Of a DNA stretch of 64,000 bases, positions 17,542-26,664 are shown piece after piece (the stretch's first letter is position 1; every line of letters begins with the position of its first letter). The notes under the pieces were generated by a model, which was given only the letters and a program-made list of their open reading frames with translations, was not told where the DNA came from and ran no database searches. Both the position numbers and the translations under genes were made by a program. The DNA comes from Chishuiella changwenlii. Its GTDB lineage: Bacteria > Bacteroidota > Bacteroidia > Flavobacteriales > Weeksellaceae. Where the stretch lies: positions 169,442 through 233,441 of the forward strand of contig NZ_FRBH01000008.1 in assembly GCF_900142565.1 (NCBI RefSeq), read 5' to 3'.

Positions 17542-18093
17542 TTATTTTCCAACTTTATCTCCCTGTCCACTTCCTGTAAGTGTTGCTAATATATATTTAA
17601 AATAATTTGAAATTGAAATTGTCTGGTACATTTCAGCATCTAATTTTGCTAATTTTTCAGGAGTTGACATATCAACATTATTGATTTGACCTAAACCTGT
17701 TATTCCAGGCAAATGATTAAACACACCTCTCTTTTCTCTTTCAGCAATTAATTCTTCTTGATTAAATAAGCATGGACGAGCACCAACTAAACTCATGTCT
17801 CCGATCAATACATTAATTAATTGAGGTAATTCATCTAGTTTAGATTTTCTAAGAAATGATCCAAATTTTGTTACTTGAGCTTGGCTAGCTAAATGAGAAG
17901 CAACAGATTTGGTATTAATATCCATTGTTCTAAATTTTATAAGTTTAAATGCCTTTTTATTTTTTCCAACTCGTTCTTGTAGAAAAATAGGAGATCCAGT
18001 ATCAAATAAACCTATGATATATAAAAGTATTCCTATTGGCCATAAAAATAGTAATCCAAAAAATGAAAATATGAAATCAAATAATCGTGTCAT
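17542..18093 (-). CDS. Undecaprenyl-phosphate phosphoglycosyl transferase (PglC/WcfS type)
   Basis: The 183-residue protein has the minimal monotopic PGT layout: one N-terminal re-entrant hydrophobic helix (LFDFIFSFFGLLFLWPIGILLYI), the SPIFLQERVGKNKKAFKLIKFRTM segment with the catalytic Asp-Glu-type region, then RKSKLDELPQLINVLIGDMSLVGARPCL. It lacks the multi-helix N-terminal part of WbaP/WcaJ. It transfers the first sugar phosphate onto undecaprenyl phosphate and so starts repeat-unit assembly in the inner membrane. The epimerase ahead (overlapping the spacing by two bases) and aminotransferase behind suggest a deoxy-amino sugar such as AADGal, as with WcfS. Confidence 0.92.
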   Translation of the reverse strand: MTRLFDFIFSFFGLLFLWPIGILLYIIGLFDTGSPIFLQERVGKNKKAFKLIKFRTMDINTKSVASHLASQAQVTKFGSFLRKSKLDELPQLINVLIGDMSLVGARPCLFNQEELIAEREKRGVFNHLPGITGLGQINNVDMSTPEKLAKLDAEMYQTISISNYFKYILATLTGSGQGDKVGK

Positions 18094-18095
18094 TG

Positions 18096-18998
18096 TTATT
18101 TATTTTTAAAGCTTTTTATTGTTTTTATTAAGCCTGCTTCAGCTGTTAAAGGTAATTTATCAATACCTAAAGCTGTTTTTATTTTTTGGTTGGATACTTC
18201 TAAATCACTTGTCATCTTTTTCAATCTAATACTATTTAATGGTATAGGAATATAATCTCCAATTATAGCAATTCCTTTAATAACGAATTTAGGAAAAGCT
18301 AAATTTATTATACTTTTATTCTCAACTTTTTTAATTACACTTATAAGCTCATTTGTAGACAAAGACTCATCATCCGCTACATGATAAATTCCTGAATCTA
18401 AACTTTCATAATTCTGGACTATCTTCTCTATAAAGAAATTAAAATTATCTATAGAAAGAAAAGATCTTTTATTTTTAAAAGATGATAACGGGTAAGGTAT
18501 TCCTTTAGATATTAATTTATATAACAATCCTAAATTTCCTTTATCTCCAACTCCATGAATCATAGGCGGTCTCAAAATTATTATTTTTTTATGAGGTGGA
18601 ATATTTTGGTTCATCAACCATAATTCTGCTTCTAGCTTTGATTTTCCATACCAAGAATTTGGATTACATTTTTCTTCTTCATCCAACGGTTTTATAGATT
18701 CAAATTCTTCTAATGCTGCTAAAGAACTTACATGAATTAACAATTTTGCTTCAGAATTAATAAACTCGTTAAAAATATCTTTAGTCAGACTAACATTCAC
18801 ATAAAAAAATTCTTGTTCAGTTGCCAAATTTTGATGATCATGTGCTTTACCTATAAGATTTATAAGAATCTCAGAATACTTGATTTGAGAAGACCAATCA
18901 GTTTGTCTTAATGAAACTTTAATAATTTCATGTGATGAAAAAAATGAAAATAAATTATTTCCAATGAAACTATTTGCTCCAAGAATAGAAATCATCAT
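18096..18998 (-). CDS. NAD-dependent epimerase/dehydratase (extended SDR)
   Basis: The 300-residue protein starts with a nucleotide-binding motif ISILGANSFIGNNLF (GxNxxxG type). The catalytic pair is YGKSK at ~134-138 (Y..K), with VSSLAALEE supplying the Ser, and ILRPPMIHGVGDKGN follows. It resembles 4-epimerases/reductases found beside WbpL/PglC-type transferases (for example WbpV-like). It probably makes or alters the initiating amino sugar. It overlaps the preceding glycosyltransferase gene by 4 bases, a translationally coupled order. The precise substrate is unknown. Confidence 0.85.
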   Translation of the reverse strand: MMISILGANSFIGNNLFSFFSSHEIIKVSLRQTDWSSQIKYSEILINLIGKAHDHQNLATEQEFFYVNVSLTKDIFNEFINSEAKLLIHVSSLAALEEFESIKPLDEEEKCNPNSWYGKSKLEAELWLMNQNIPPHKKIIILRPPMIHGVGDKGNLGLLYKLISKGIPYPLSSFKNKRSFLSIDNFNFFIEKIVQNYESLDSGIYHVADDESLSTNELISVIKKVENKSIINLAFPKFVIKGIAIIGDYIPIPLNSIRLKKMTSDLEVSNQKIKTALGIDKLPLTAEAGLIKTIKSFKNK

Positions 18999-20107
18999 TG
19001 TGATAAAATATTTTTATATATCGAAATTGTTTCTTTTATCATTTTATCTCTAGTAAGAAATTCTCTATACCTCTCCAGGCTATTTTTTGAATATGTATTA
19101 TACAATTCTTCATCATATAAGATATTGTTTATTGCATTTGAAATGCTTTTAGAATCCATAATAGGAACTGTTATACCAGTAATACCATTAACATTTACCC
19201 AATCAACACCAGATCCATGAATTTGTGTTGATATAATTGGAATACCATAAGATAAAGCTTCAACTTGAACTATAGCATAAGCTTCGGTTTTAAAAATAGA
19301 ACTCAAAACAAAAATCTTAGCTATTCTGAAAAAAAAATCTTTTTCTGTTTCATTAATCTTACCTATTAAAAAAACTTTATTTTTTAATTTATGTTTTTCA
19401 ATAATAGCTTCAAGTTTTTTTTGCTCATCTCCTTCACCAGCAATTACAATATTCACATCATCTGGTAAATCTATTCCTGCCTCTATTAAATACTGAAATC
19501 CTTTATAATAAGCTAATCTTCCTAAAGAAAAGATAATTTTTTTATTTTCAAAAGACAAAAATCTATTATTTTCTTCAGTTCTCTTATGTGTATCAATACC
19601 AATGGGAACAACTTTACATTTTTCTACAAATAGATTTAATAATTTCGAACCTTCAATATAATTAGGGCTTGTTGCTATTATAACTTCTGATTTTTTCATT
19701 AACCATTTAAGTAAAGGTTTATAAAAAAACAAAAGAAGCTTTTGTTTTAATATATCACTATGCCAGTGAAGTACTATAGGTTTCTTAGGTTTTATTAAGA
19801 ATAGAGCTATAGCTGCCATAGGATCAGGTGAATGAACATGAATTATATCATAGTTATCTTTTATTTTATTTAATTTTCTTACAACTTGAAATGAAAAAAG
19901 AGTAGAAAATTTTTTTAAAACCAATTTACATCTAAATATAGTTCCATTTTTATACTTATCCTCCTTATATATTCTTTTATCATTAACCCCTAAAGTATCA
20001 CACAAAACTTCATTATCATTTAATCCTTCCATTAATAATTGTATGACAACCTCTACTCCTCCTAAATTTGCAGGAGGATACGCTTTCCCAAATTGTAATA
20101 TTTTCAT
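18995..20107 (-). CDS. Glycosyltransferase family 4 protein
   Basis: The 370-residue GT-B enzyme has the N-terminal GKAYPPANLGGVEVVIQLL motif, HVHSPDPMAAIALF, and the C-terminal nucleotide-sugar domain starting IIFSLGRLAYYKGFQYLIEA. The EX7E motif is EAYAIVQVEALSYG at ~288-301. It likely adds one sugar of the repeat unit on the cytoplasmic face of the membrane. It overlaps the epimerase gene by 4 bases and follows the beta-helix protein after 9 bases. Donor and linkage are not predictable. Confidence 0.9.
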   Translation of the reverse strand: MKILQFGKAYPPANLGGVEVVIQLLMEGLNDNEVLCDTLGVNDKRIYKEDKYKNGTIFRCKLVLKKFSTLFSFQVVRKLNKIKDNYDIIHVHSPDPMAAIALFLIKPKKPIVLHWHSDILKQKLLLFFYKPLLKWLMKKSEVIIATSPNYIEGSKLLNLFVEKCKVVPIGIDTHKRTEENNRFLSFENKKIIFSLGRLAYYKGFQYLIEAGIDLPDDVNIVIAGEGDEQKKLEAIIEKHKLKNKVFLIGKINETEKDFFFRIAKIFVLSSIFKTEAYAIVQVEALSYGIPIISTQIHGSGVDWVNVNGITGITVPIMDSKSISNAINNILYDEELYNTYSKNSLERYREFLTRDKMIKETISIYKNILSQ

Positions 20108-20116
20108 TATAAATTT

Positions 20117-21301
20117 TTATAATTTTTCTTTATCAGTTCTATAAGAATTATTATCTATAATTTTTACTTTTTTATTGTTCTCAACTATTTTAATTGCCTT
20201 TCTTTTTTCTGAAGGATTATACGTTCCTGCTGAAAAAAACCCATTTCCTATAGTTGTTACAGTATTATCAAAAAAATCAGGTACTGATGAATCTATTTCA
20301 ACAAAAATATTATGATCCGTGAATTTATCTTTTGAAACTCTATTAAATGTATTTCCATAAAAGTTGTGACTTCCTTGGCCATATGATTTTAAATAAATAT
20401 CGTAGCCCTTATTAGCTTCAAAGTAAGAATTGTTAACATTAATTGATACAGCTCCATTAGAGTTATTATATGTTGTATATATTCCTCCTTTACCATTATC
20501 TTCAAATAGTGAATTGTAAAAGTTCACATTATGAGCATTATCAATTTTTATTCCCCATTCCAAATTTGAATTAAAAATACATGATCTAAATTCTATTAGA
20601 TTTGGATTTGACATACCATTTGGCTCCATTGTAAGTATAACACCATTTTCTCCCCATCTTCCATTAACATTTTTGAAGCTTGAAGATGAAACATCATTTG
20701 CTAACAATGCTGTTTTAAAACGAAAAATATCTATATTTTCAAAGTTTGAATAAACCAGTTTGTTTAATTTTATACCAATTCCTCCACTAGGTTTTTCTCC
20801 ATCTATTCTTTCTATACTAAAATCTTTCATAGAAAACATATCATAATAATTACCATTGACATTTAATACGATTTCCGTTTTTTCACCAATATTTAAAATA
20901 ATTGTGTTTGATATTCCATTTCCAATTAATCTAAATTTAGTTGATGCATTTTTATCTAAGTTTATATTTAAATCTCTAGAAGTTATAATTTTACCTGTGG
21001 GTAGAAATAATGTTAATCCTTTTTTAGTACAAAAATTTATTGCATCTTGTAAATTAGTCGTATCATCAGACACTCCATCTGCCTTAACACCAAAAAATTT
21101 TGCATTTATTTGATTACCTAATAGAAAATCATTTAATATATAAATTTTATTTTCAAATTTTACAACAATTTTACCATCAATATCTGATGAATTTGATTGC
21201 TCTACTTCTGTATAATAATGATTTAAATATTCCTTGCTAAATTTCTGGCCAAAACCATTTATACTTATGAAAAATATAAAAGTTAAAATCAGTTTCTTCA
21301 T
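20117..21301 (-). CDS. Secreted right-handed beta-helix protein (pectate-lyase-3 superfamily)
   Basis: The 394-residue protein starts with a signal peptide (MKKLILTFIFFISINGFGQ). Residues ~65-105 match the start of pectate_lyase_3 domains: NAKFFGVKADGVSDDTTNLQ, then AINFCTKKGLTLFLPTGKI. The remainder shows beta-helix rungs with Asn ladders (FENIDIFRFKTALLANDVSSSSFKNV, NVNFYNSLFEDNGKGGIYTT). Such folds occur in polysaccharide lyases, tailspike depolymerases and C5-epimerases. Its gene start overlaps the preceding glycosyltransferase by 4 bases, so it is translated as part of the polymer operon, and it may trim, epimerise or hydrolyse the polymer after export. No catalytic residues can be assigned by eye. 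Confidence 0.8.
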   Translation of the reverse strand: MKKLILTFIFFISINGFGQKFSKEYLNHYYTEVEQSNSSDIDGKIVVKFENKIYILNDFLLGNQINAKFFGVKADGVSDDTTNLQDAINFCTKKGLTLFLPTGKIITSRDLNINLDKNASTKFRLIGNGISNTIILNIGEKTEIVLNVNGNYYDMFSMKDFSIERIDGEKPSGGIGIKLNKLVYSNFENIDIFRFKTALLANDVSSSSFKNVNGRWGENGVILTMEPNGMSNPNLIEFRSCIFNSNLEWGIKIDNAHNVNFYNSLFEDNGKGGIYTTYNNSNGAVSINVNNSYFEANKGYDIYLKSYGQGSHNFYGNTFNRVSKDKFTDHNIFVEIDSSVPDFFDNTVTTIGNGFFSAGTYNPSEKRKAIKIVENNKKVKIIDNNSYRTDKEKL

Positions 21302-22017
21302 ACTATTCTTTTTAAAAAAGCTTTTATAAATATTATTCTATATAGAACTTTAAATAAAAAACTATTTCTACTTTTTTCTCCTGAAGGAGATAAATTATTA
21401 CCATGCCTTCTATATGAAATCAATTTTTTATCCGTAATAATTGATTTACCAAAATAATCATAAATGATACCAATCCACATATCATGAGGAACAGATTCTT
21501 CTGGAAAAGGTAATATTCTATCAATATATTTTTTATTAATAGCCATACAACATCCTAAATATGAATTTTTTAATATATTTTTAAAAATACCTTTCTTAGA
21601 ATTATTTACAGAAAAATATGAGTTTATTATTACTTCATTATTTTGGTCAATTATATTACAATCATGCAAAATAGCATCATATCCTTGATTAAAAATTTTT
21701 AAACATTCTTCAACTTTGTTATTTTCCCAAATATCATCTTGATCTGCAAAAAAAATATAATCCCCTTTGGCTTCTCTTAATGCATTTTCAAAATTATTTG
21801 TTGTTAGGGTAAATTTATATTTACTTTTTTTAGGCTTATGATGTAAAACTTTTATTCTGTTATCATTATAATGCTCAAGAATTTGTAGTGTTATATCACT
21901 TGATCCATCATCAGAAACAATAATTTCATCATTCTCATCTAGCTGCATTATAATAGAATCTAATTGTTGTTTAATAAACAAACCTCCATTATATGTTGTT
22001 ATACAAACACTTACCAT
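21298..22017 (-). CDS. Glycosyltransferase family 2 protein (rhamnosyltransferase-like)
   Basis: The 239-residue GT-A enzyme has VSVCITTYNGGLFIKQQLDSI at its start, VSDDGSSD at ~34-41 and FFADQDDIW at ~91-99, the DxD-type metal site. The DQDDIW form with PHDMW later is common in rhamnosyltransferase-like GT2 enzymes. It should add one sugar to the lipid-linked repeat. It overlaps both neighbours (7 bases upstream, 4 downstream), so translation is coupled. Confidence 0.9.
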   Translation of the reverse strand: MVSVCITTYNGGLFIKQQLDSIIMQLDENDEIIVSDDGSSDITLQILEHYNDNRIKVLHHKPKKSKYKFTLTTNNFENALREAKGDYIFFADQDDIWENNKVEECLKIFNQGYDAILHDCNIIDQNNEVIINSYFSVNNSKKGIFKNILKNSYLGCCMAINKKYIDRILPFPEESVPHDMWIGIIYDYFGKSIITDKKLISYRRHGNNLSPSGEKSRNSFLFKVLYRIIFIKAFLKRIV

Positions 22018-22859
22018 TTTTTTAATCTTATTTTAATGAAATCGAAAGATTTATATTGAATTACTAACTTTACAAGCCTTCGTAAATCTGCATTGATAAA
22101 AAGAGAAAGTCTATTTTCTTTCTTTATTTTAAATGCTTTTAAGTCTCTTAAATAAAGAGAATATCTTTTAATTGCTTGCTCCTTAGTATTCGTTATGGAT
22201 GAAAAATCTTGTACTAGCTTAATAGGTAATACCTCAAATTTATTAATAAATTTCTTACATTTATATATAAAATCATGATCACTAAAATCCAGTTTAATAT
22301 TTTCATTATATCCTTTTATTTTTATAAAGAAATCAGTGTTAATAAACATTCCTGTATTAATAAAAGAATGACCATTTAAATTCATAATCCCTTTATTTAA
22401 ATCATTATACAAGATAGATCTATAATTAATATATTTAGCAGGAGATAAAATTTTATCATTATCAATTAATATTAACGGAACCTTTAAAGGTATGTTATCA
22501 TCATTATTAATTGCATCATTATATTCATCAAAAAAATTTGTAGGAAGCATTGTATCTTGATCTAGTAGGACTAACCATGAATAATTATTCTCTTTTGCAA
22601 ATTCAGCACCTTTATTATATGCAAAAGACAGCCCTGGATTATCATATTTTTGATAATTAATAAAAATATTATTATCAGGTTTTATAATGCTACATTCCCA
22701 TCCTTCTATATCTGTATTATCAGCAATAAAAATATTAAGCTTTTTATTTTCAAGAGATGAGCTATTAAAACTATTTATCAAAGTTGTATAAGAATTACAT
22801 TTATAGAATTCTTCTTTATAAGTTACTATGATAAATAAAATTTGATTTAAAAAAACCAT
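22011..22859 (-). CDS. Glycosyltransferase family 2 protein
   Basis: The 282-residue protein carries VLLDQDTMLP at ~96-105 (DxD-type motif), GLSFAYNKGAEFA just before it, and FSDHDFIYKCK in the acceptor half; these are features of the WbbL/RfbF-like rhamnosyltransferase branch of GT2. It likely acts at the inner membrane on the growing repeat unit. Its start overlaps the polymerase gene by 13 bases. Confidence 0.87.
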   Translation of the reverse strand: MVFLNQILFIIVTYKEEFYKCNSYTTLINSFNSSSLENKKLNIFIADNTDIEGWECSIIKPDNNIFINYQKYDNPGLSFAYNKGAEFAKENNYSWLVLLDQDTMLPTNFFDEYNDAINNDDNIPLKVPLILIDNDKILSPAKYINYRSILYNDLNKGIMNLNGHSFINTGMFINTDFFIKIKGYNENIKLDFSDHDFIYKCKKFINKFEVLPIKLVQDFSSITNTKEQAIKRYSLYLRDLKAFKIKKENRLSLFINADLRRLVKLVIQYKSFDFIKIRLKKW

Positions 22860-23917
22860 GATTTATAAGGTTTAAAAATGTCTTGTATTGAAATAATATA
22901 GTAAAGTTGTATTACAGAAAAACCTAAAACAATTGCATATCCAATCCATCTAGATTTTAAATCGAATAGATAAATTAACATAGGAGCTAAAAATATTTGA
23001 ATGATTGATAATAATTCAAATGACCTTAAAGAAAATACAATATTTGTGGGACTAAGAGCATAAAATATTGCTATACTAATGATATGTATCTTGAATAATA
23101 CATCAAAATACTTTTTTTTAGACAAGAATTTATAATTATAACAAAATATTATAAATATAAATAATGAAAATAATATTTTGAAATTAAATAAATTAACTTT
23201 TGCTATTTTCATTGAATCGGTCATCTCAATGTATGCTTTTATTTTAGGAAATACTCTATCTAAAAACAATAACTGAAGAATATTAATTTTAAGAATTCCT
23301 ATAATAATACTAGCAATTAATATGTAATAATAATATTTGATATTTTTAATAAATCTTAGTACAATATAAAGTGGTATTAATAATATACTTGAATAATGAA
23401 AAATTAATGATATTAATAGTTTTATAGAAAATAGTTTATCATTTTCTTCTTCGAAATCATTAATCATTAATAATAATATTCCTGCAGAAACTCCTGCTCT
23501 TATTGTTGTTAGCTCATGCATAAAGTATAAGCTTGTTACATAGAAAATTGTACTAAGTATAAAAAAATTAGAATATTTATATATACTGTACATTTTCAAT
23601 GAAACAGCAATTAATGCAAATGAGAAAAAACTAGCATTTATAATATCTGATTGTGTAGAAAAAAATAGTTTACTAGAATTAACTATAAAAAAAATACATA
23701 ATTCTAAGTTTTTATAATTTACTTTAAAATATTCATAACCAAATTTAATAGTGCTAAAAAAATATTTATAAAGATAATAATCATTATCTACGTTTAATCT
23801 AGTCCCTGCAAAAAAGATTAAAATTACTGATAATAATATTGTTGCTAATTTTTTACTGAAAAAACTCAGTAATAATATCGGTATTAAAATAATTACTAGT
23901 AAATAATATGATTCCAA
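22847..23917 (-). CDS. EpsG/Wzy-like polysaccharide polymerase
   Basis: The 356-residue protein is almost entirely membrane helices (about 10-11). The early motif IFFAGTRLNVDNDYYLYKYFF at residues ~35-55 resembles the GxRxxxDxDYxxY signature of EpsG-family polymerases, and a larger periplasmic loop with HELTTIRAGVSAGILL follows. It should join lipid-linked repeat units in the periplasm, partnered by the flippase at 29.0-30.3 kb and the Wzc-like protein. It has strong AT bias and many Ile/Phe/Lys codons, common for wzy genes. Confidence 0.85.
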   Translation of the reverse strand: MESYYLLVIILIPILLLSFFSKKLATILLSVILIFFAGTRLNVDNDYYLYKYFFSTIKFGYEYFKVNYKNLELCIFFIVNSSKLFFSTQSDIINASFFSFALIAVSLKMYSIYKYSNFFILSTIFYVTSLYFMHELTTIRAGVSAGILLLMINDFEEENDKLFSIKLLISLIFHYSSILLIPLYIVLRFIKNIKYYYYILIASIIIGILKINILQLLFLDRVFPKIKAYIEMTDSMKIAKVNLFNFKILFSLFIFIIFCYNYKFLSKKKYFDVLFKIHIISIAIFYALSPTNIVFSLRSFELLSIIQIFLAPMLIYLFDLKSRWIGYAIVLGFSVIQLYYIISIQDIFKPYKSWFF

Positions 23918-23952
23918 AGTTATAAAATAATAATTGTTAATTTTTCAATAAA

Positions 23953-25014
23953 TTAGTCTATTACCAATTTATTAAGTATTTTGTTCCAACTAAAAATAGG
24001 CATTATTTGGTTTACATTTTTTTTCTTGTCATAGATTTTTTCCTTTGTTAAATTATTTATCTGATCTACAAATTCATCTTTATCTAAAAAATATGCTACA
24101 TTGAGACTATTCAATAATTGATATGATTCTCTTAGTTTAGTTGATAAAAAAGGTATTCCAGAACATATATAAAAAGAATTTTTAGTTGGATAACATAGAT
24201 TATAATAAAATCTATTATCATCATATGGAACAATACCAAGATCACAATGACTTGCAATTATTTGGGCCTCATCTTCACTAAACTCTCCTAAGTAAGAAAC
24301 ATTATTGCTTTTTTTGAAACTATTTATCCAATTCCCACTTTCACCCAATAATAATAAATTAGATTCTAAGTTGTTAAATATATCAATAAGCCACTCTATT
24401 TGCCTGCCTTTATTTAAACTACCAGCATAAATAATGTTAATTTTTGAACTATCAATTTTTATATTCAATTCTTTAATCGAGATTGAATTATTCTTAAGCT
24501 CGTTTCCACCATTAATAATAACTTGATTATTAGACTTATTTTGACTATATTTTAGTCTATTGTACTTTTCCATCTCATAAGAGGCATATATATAATGTGT
24601 ATCTTTTAATGAATATATCACATCTTGAAAGTAAACATAGTTATTATTAATTATTAAATCTAAATCTTTAGCTTGTTCAATTGGCAAATCATTTACTTCT
24701 ATGTAAAGCTTATTTTTTGAAGAAATTTTTTCTAGATATAATTTATAAATATTTCTCATAATTTTCCAAGTAAAAATTGGAAATAATAGGATTATTGAAC
24801 TTTGATGAATAATAATTTTTTTATCTCTAACATAAAATAATTTTAAAAGGAGTATAAAATTATTTATAAATCTTATTAAATATATTTTATGATACGCGTT
24901 AATAATTAAAAAATTTTTCTCTTTGAGATGATTATAAAATGCAACGTTTCTAGACATACCACCTTCTCGTACAGTATTTCTATAATTTGATATGTAAATG
25001 TATTTGCCTCTCAT
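23953..25014 (-). CDS. Glycosyltransferase (GT4-like, GT-B fold)
   Basis: The 353-residue protein has a GGMSRNVAFYNHL segment near its start and a C-terminal half beginning INIIYAGSLNKGRQIEWLIDI, then NLLLLGESGNW and ASHCDLGIVPYDDN, the layout of GT-B sugar transferases. The exact EX7E motif of GT4 is not clear; PTKNSFYICSGIPFL occupies the region where the donor-binding motif is expected. It belongs to the repeat-unit assembly set, with 35 bases to the polymerase gene and 7 bases to the GT2 gene before it. Donor unknown. Confidence 0.78.
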   Translation of the reverse strand: MRGKYIYISNYRNTVREGGMSRNVAFYNHLKEKNFLIINAYHKIYLIRFINNFILLLKLFYVRDKKIIIHQSSIILLFPIFTWKIMRNIYKLYLEKISSKNKLYIEVNDLPIEQAKDLDLIINNNYVYFQDVIYSLKDTHYIYASYEMEKYNRLKYSQNKSNNQVIINGGNELKNNSISIKELNIKIDSSKINIIYAGSLNKGRQIEWLIDIFNNLESNLLLLGESGNWINSFKKSNNVSYLGEFSEDEAQIIASHCDLGIVPYDDNRFYYNLCYPTKNSFYICSGIPFLSTKLRESYQLLNSLNVAYFLDKDEFVDQINNLTKEKIYDKKKNVNQIMPIFSWNKILNKLVID

Positions 25015-25021
25015 TGTATAT

Positions 25022-25933
25022 TTATATAGTTTTTTTGAATAAATCTTTTTTTATAAAATTTAGAAATTTAATACAAACTTCCTTTTTTGATTTATTATCT
25101 GTAATTAATCCAAAAAATAGGCTTCTTAACATGCTTAAATATAGTAGATACTGAGAAATTTTATAAAATGATGTTCTTGTTTTTCTATAATATAATTTTT
25201 TACTCTCAAACAACCAAGAAATCTTAAGATCACTGAATCCTTCTTGTGAACCACCTTCCAAATGTATAATTTTAGCTTCTGGTATTGAATAGAATTCATA
25301 CCCTAAGTTTTTAATTCTTTTTGATAATTCAGTTTCCTCAGAATACATAAAGAAATCTTCATCGAAAGTTCCAGATTTCTCAAAAATATCTTTTCTAATA
25401 AAAAAGTCTGCACCATAGATATAACCACCTATTTTTTTTATTTCAAGGGTTTTGTTAAAGCGCAGATAATTTCTATATTTCAATTTAAATATTAGATCAT
25501 TAAATAACAAATTAATATCTGACATAAGCCCTGGAAAAGTATTTTCATAAGAACCTATTGCCTTTAAATCTTCTGAATAAAGATTAGCTCCAACAACTCC
25601 AGCTTTGGGAAGTTTCTCGAAATTTATAGTCAAAATACTAATTGCGTCATTAATTAAAATAGTATCTGAATTTAACAAAAACAAATATTTTCCTAGAGCA
25701 TGTTTAGCACCTATATTATTTGCTGCTCCAAAACCTGCATTTTTATTATTTAAAACAAGCTTTACATCTGGAAATAATAAATTTAATTCTTCTATCTCTC
25801 TATTCGGAGATAAATTATCAACTACAATAATTTCAAACTTTGTGTCTTTAGTTTTCTCATATACAGAACGTATACAATCTACAACAAGCTGATATGTATT
25901 ATAGTTTACTATTATTATAGAGACCTCTACCAT
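25022..25933 (-). CDS. Glycosyltransferase family 2 protein (WbbL-like)
   Basis: The 303-residue protein begins VSIIIVNYNTYQLVVDCIRSV, has IIVVDNLSPN at ~34-43, NAGFGAANNIGAKHALG and FLLNSDTIL at ~90-98 (the NSD form of the metal motif), and FFMYSEETELSKRIK later. This pattern is that of dTDP-rhamnosyl transferase-like GT2 enzymes such as WbbL, in agreement with the rfbC gene in the same operon, although donor specificity is not proven. A C-terminal amphipathic or membrane-associated segment (YKISQYLLYLSMLRSLFFGL) probably anchors it. Confidence 0.88.
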   Translation of the reverse strand: MVEVSIIIVNYNTYQLVVDCIRSVYEKTKDTKFEIIVVDNLSPNREIEELNLLFPDVKLVLNNKNAGFGAANNIGAKHALGKYLFLLNSDTILINDAISILTINFEKLPKAGVVGANLYSEDLKAIGSYENTFPGLMSDINLLFNDLIFKLKYRNYLRFNKTLEIKKIGGYIYGADFFIRKDIFEKSGTFDEDFFMYSEETELSKRIKNLGYEFYSIPEAKIIHLEGGSQEGFSDLKISWLFESKKLYYRKTRTSFYKISQYLLYLSMLRSLFFGLITDNKSKKEVCIKFLNFIKKDLFKKTI

Positions 25934-26001
25934 TATTTATCTATTCATATTAATGATAAAATCATTAGAAAATTCATTTTTAACTAATAAATTACAAATT
26001 C

Positions 26002-26664
26002 CTAAGATTTTTCAATATTCTTTATTTTGCTTAAAATATCCGTTGATAAGTCTTCATAAAAAAGATTTATATTATCTATAAATTTTTCTTTAGAAATATC
26101 ATTAATATCAACATCCTCTCTTAATTTAATTAGGTTTTCAGAAAAACGATATTTAATAAATTTAGCAGGATTTCCTCCAACAATAGAAAAAGGCTTCACA
26201 TCTTTTGTTACTACACTTCCTGCTGCTATTATTGCTCCTTTTCCTATTGTAACTCCAGATAGAACAATTACTCCATTTCCTATCCATACTTCATCATCAA
26301 CTATAATTTTACCTTTTGACTTAGCGTCTACACTAGGTGTTTTTTCTATAAAAGATGATTTTAAAGGATAGCTTGTAAATGTATTAATTTGATGATTACC
26401 TCCTAAAATGAATTTGACACCTGATGCAATACTAACATAATTTCCAATAACTAAACCTTCTATTTCATTCTCGAAAGACTCTACATTTATATTTCCGTAA
26501 GAATTATTTCCTACTTTTATCATATCGTAGTTTTTCAATAATGTTTCTATGACTATTGAATTATGTTTGTTTTTAGAACGCCATTTAACAATTTTGTATT
26601 TCTTTTTTAAATAGATAATGATATCAACTCGAATACTATTTAAAACTTTTAACAATATTATCAT
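26002..26664 (-). CDS. Left-handed beta-helix acyltransferase (CatB/XAT-type O-acetyltransferase)
   Basis: The 220-residue protein has an N-terminal helical part and a hexapeptide-repeat domain (~65-185). GGNHQINTFTSYPL at ~93-106 contains the catalytic-type His, VWIGNGVIVLSGVTIGKGAIIAAGSVVTKDVKPFSIVGGNPAK is split over the last coils and the xenobiotic/CatB acetyltransferase signature. It most likely O-acetylates a sugar of the repeat unit using acetyl-CoA. It could instead N-acetylate the 4-amino sugar made by the DegT enzyme, but its coils resemble CatB more than PglD. It overlaps the preceding GT4 gene by 4 bases. Confidence 0.88.
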   Translation of the reverse strand: MIILLKVLNSIRVDIIIYLKKKYKIVKWRSKNKHNSIVIETLLKNYDMIKVGNNSYGNINVESFENEIEGLVIGNYVSIASGVKFILGGNHQINTFTSYPLKSSFIEKTPSVDAKSKGKIIVDDEVWIGNGVIVLSGVTIGKGAIIAAGSVVTKDVKPFSIVGGNPAKFIKYRFSENLIKLREDVDINDISKEKFIDNINLFYEDLSTDILSKIKNIEKS

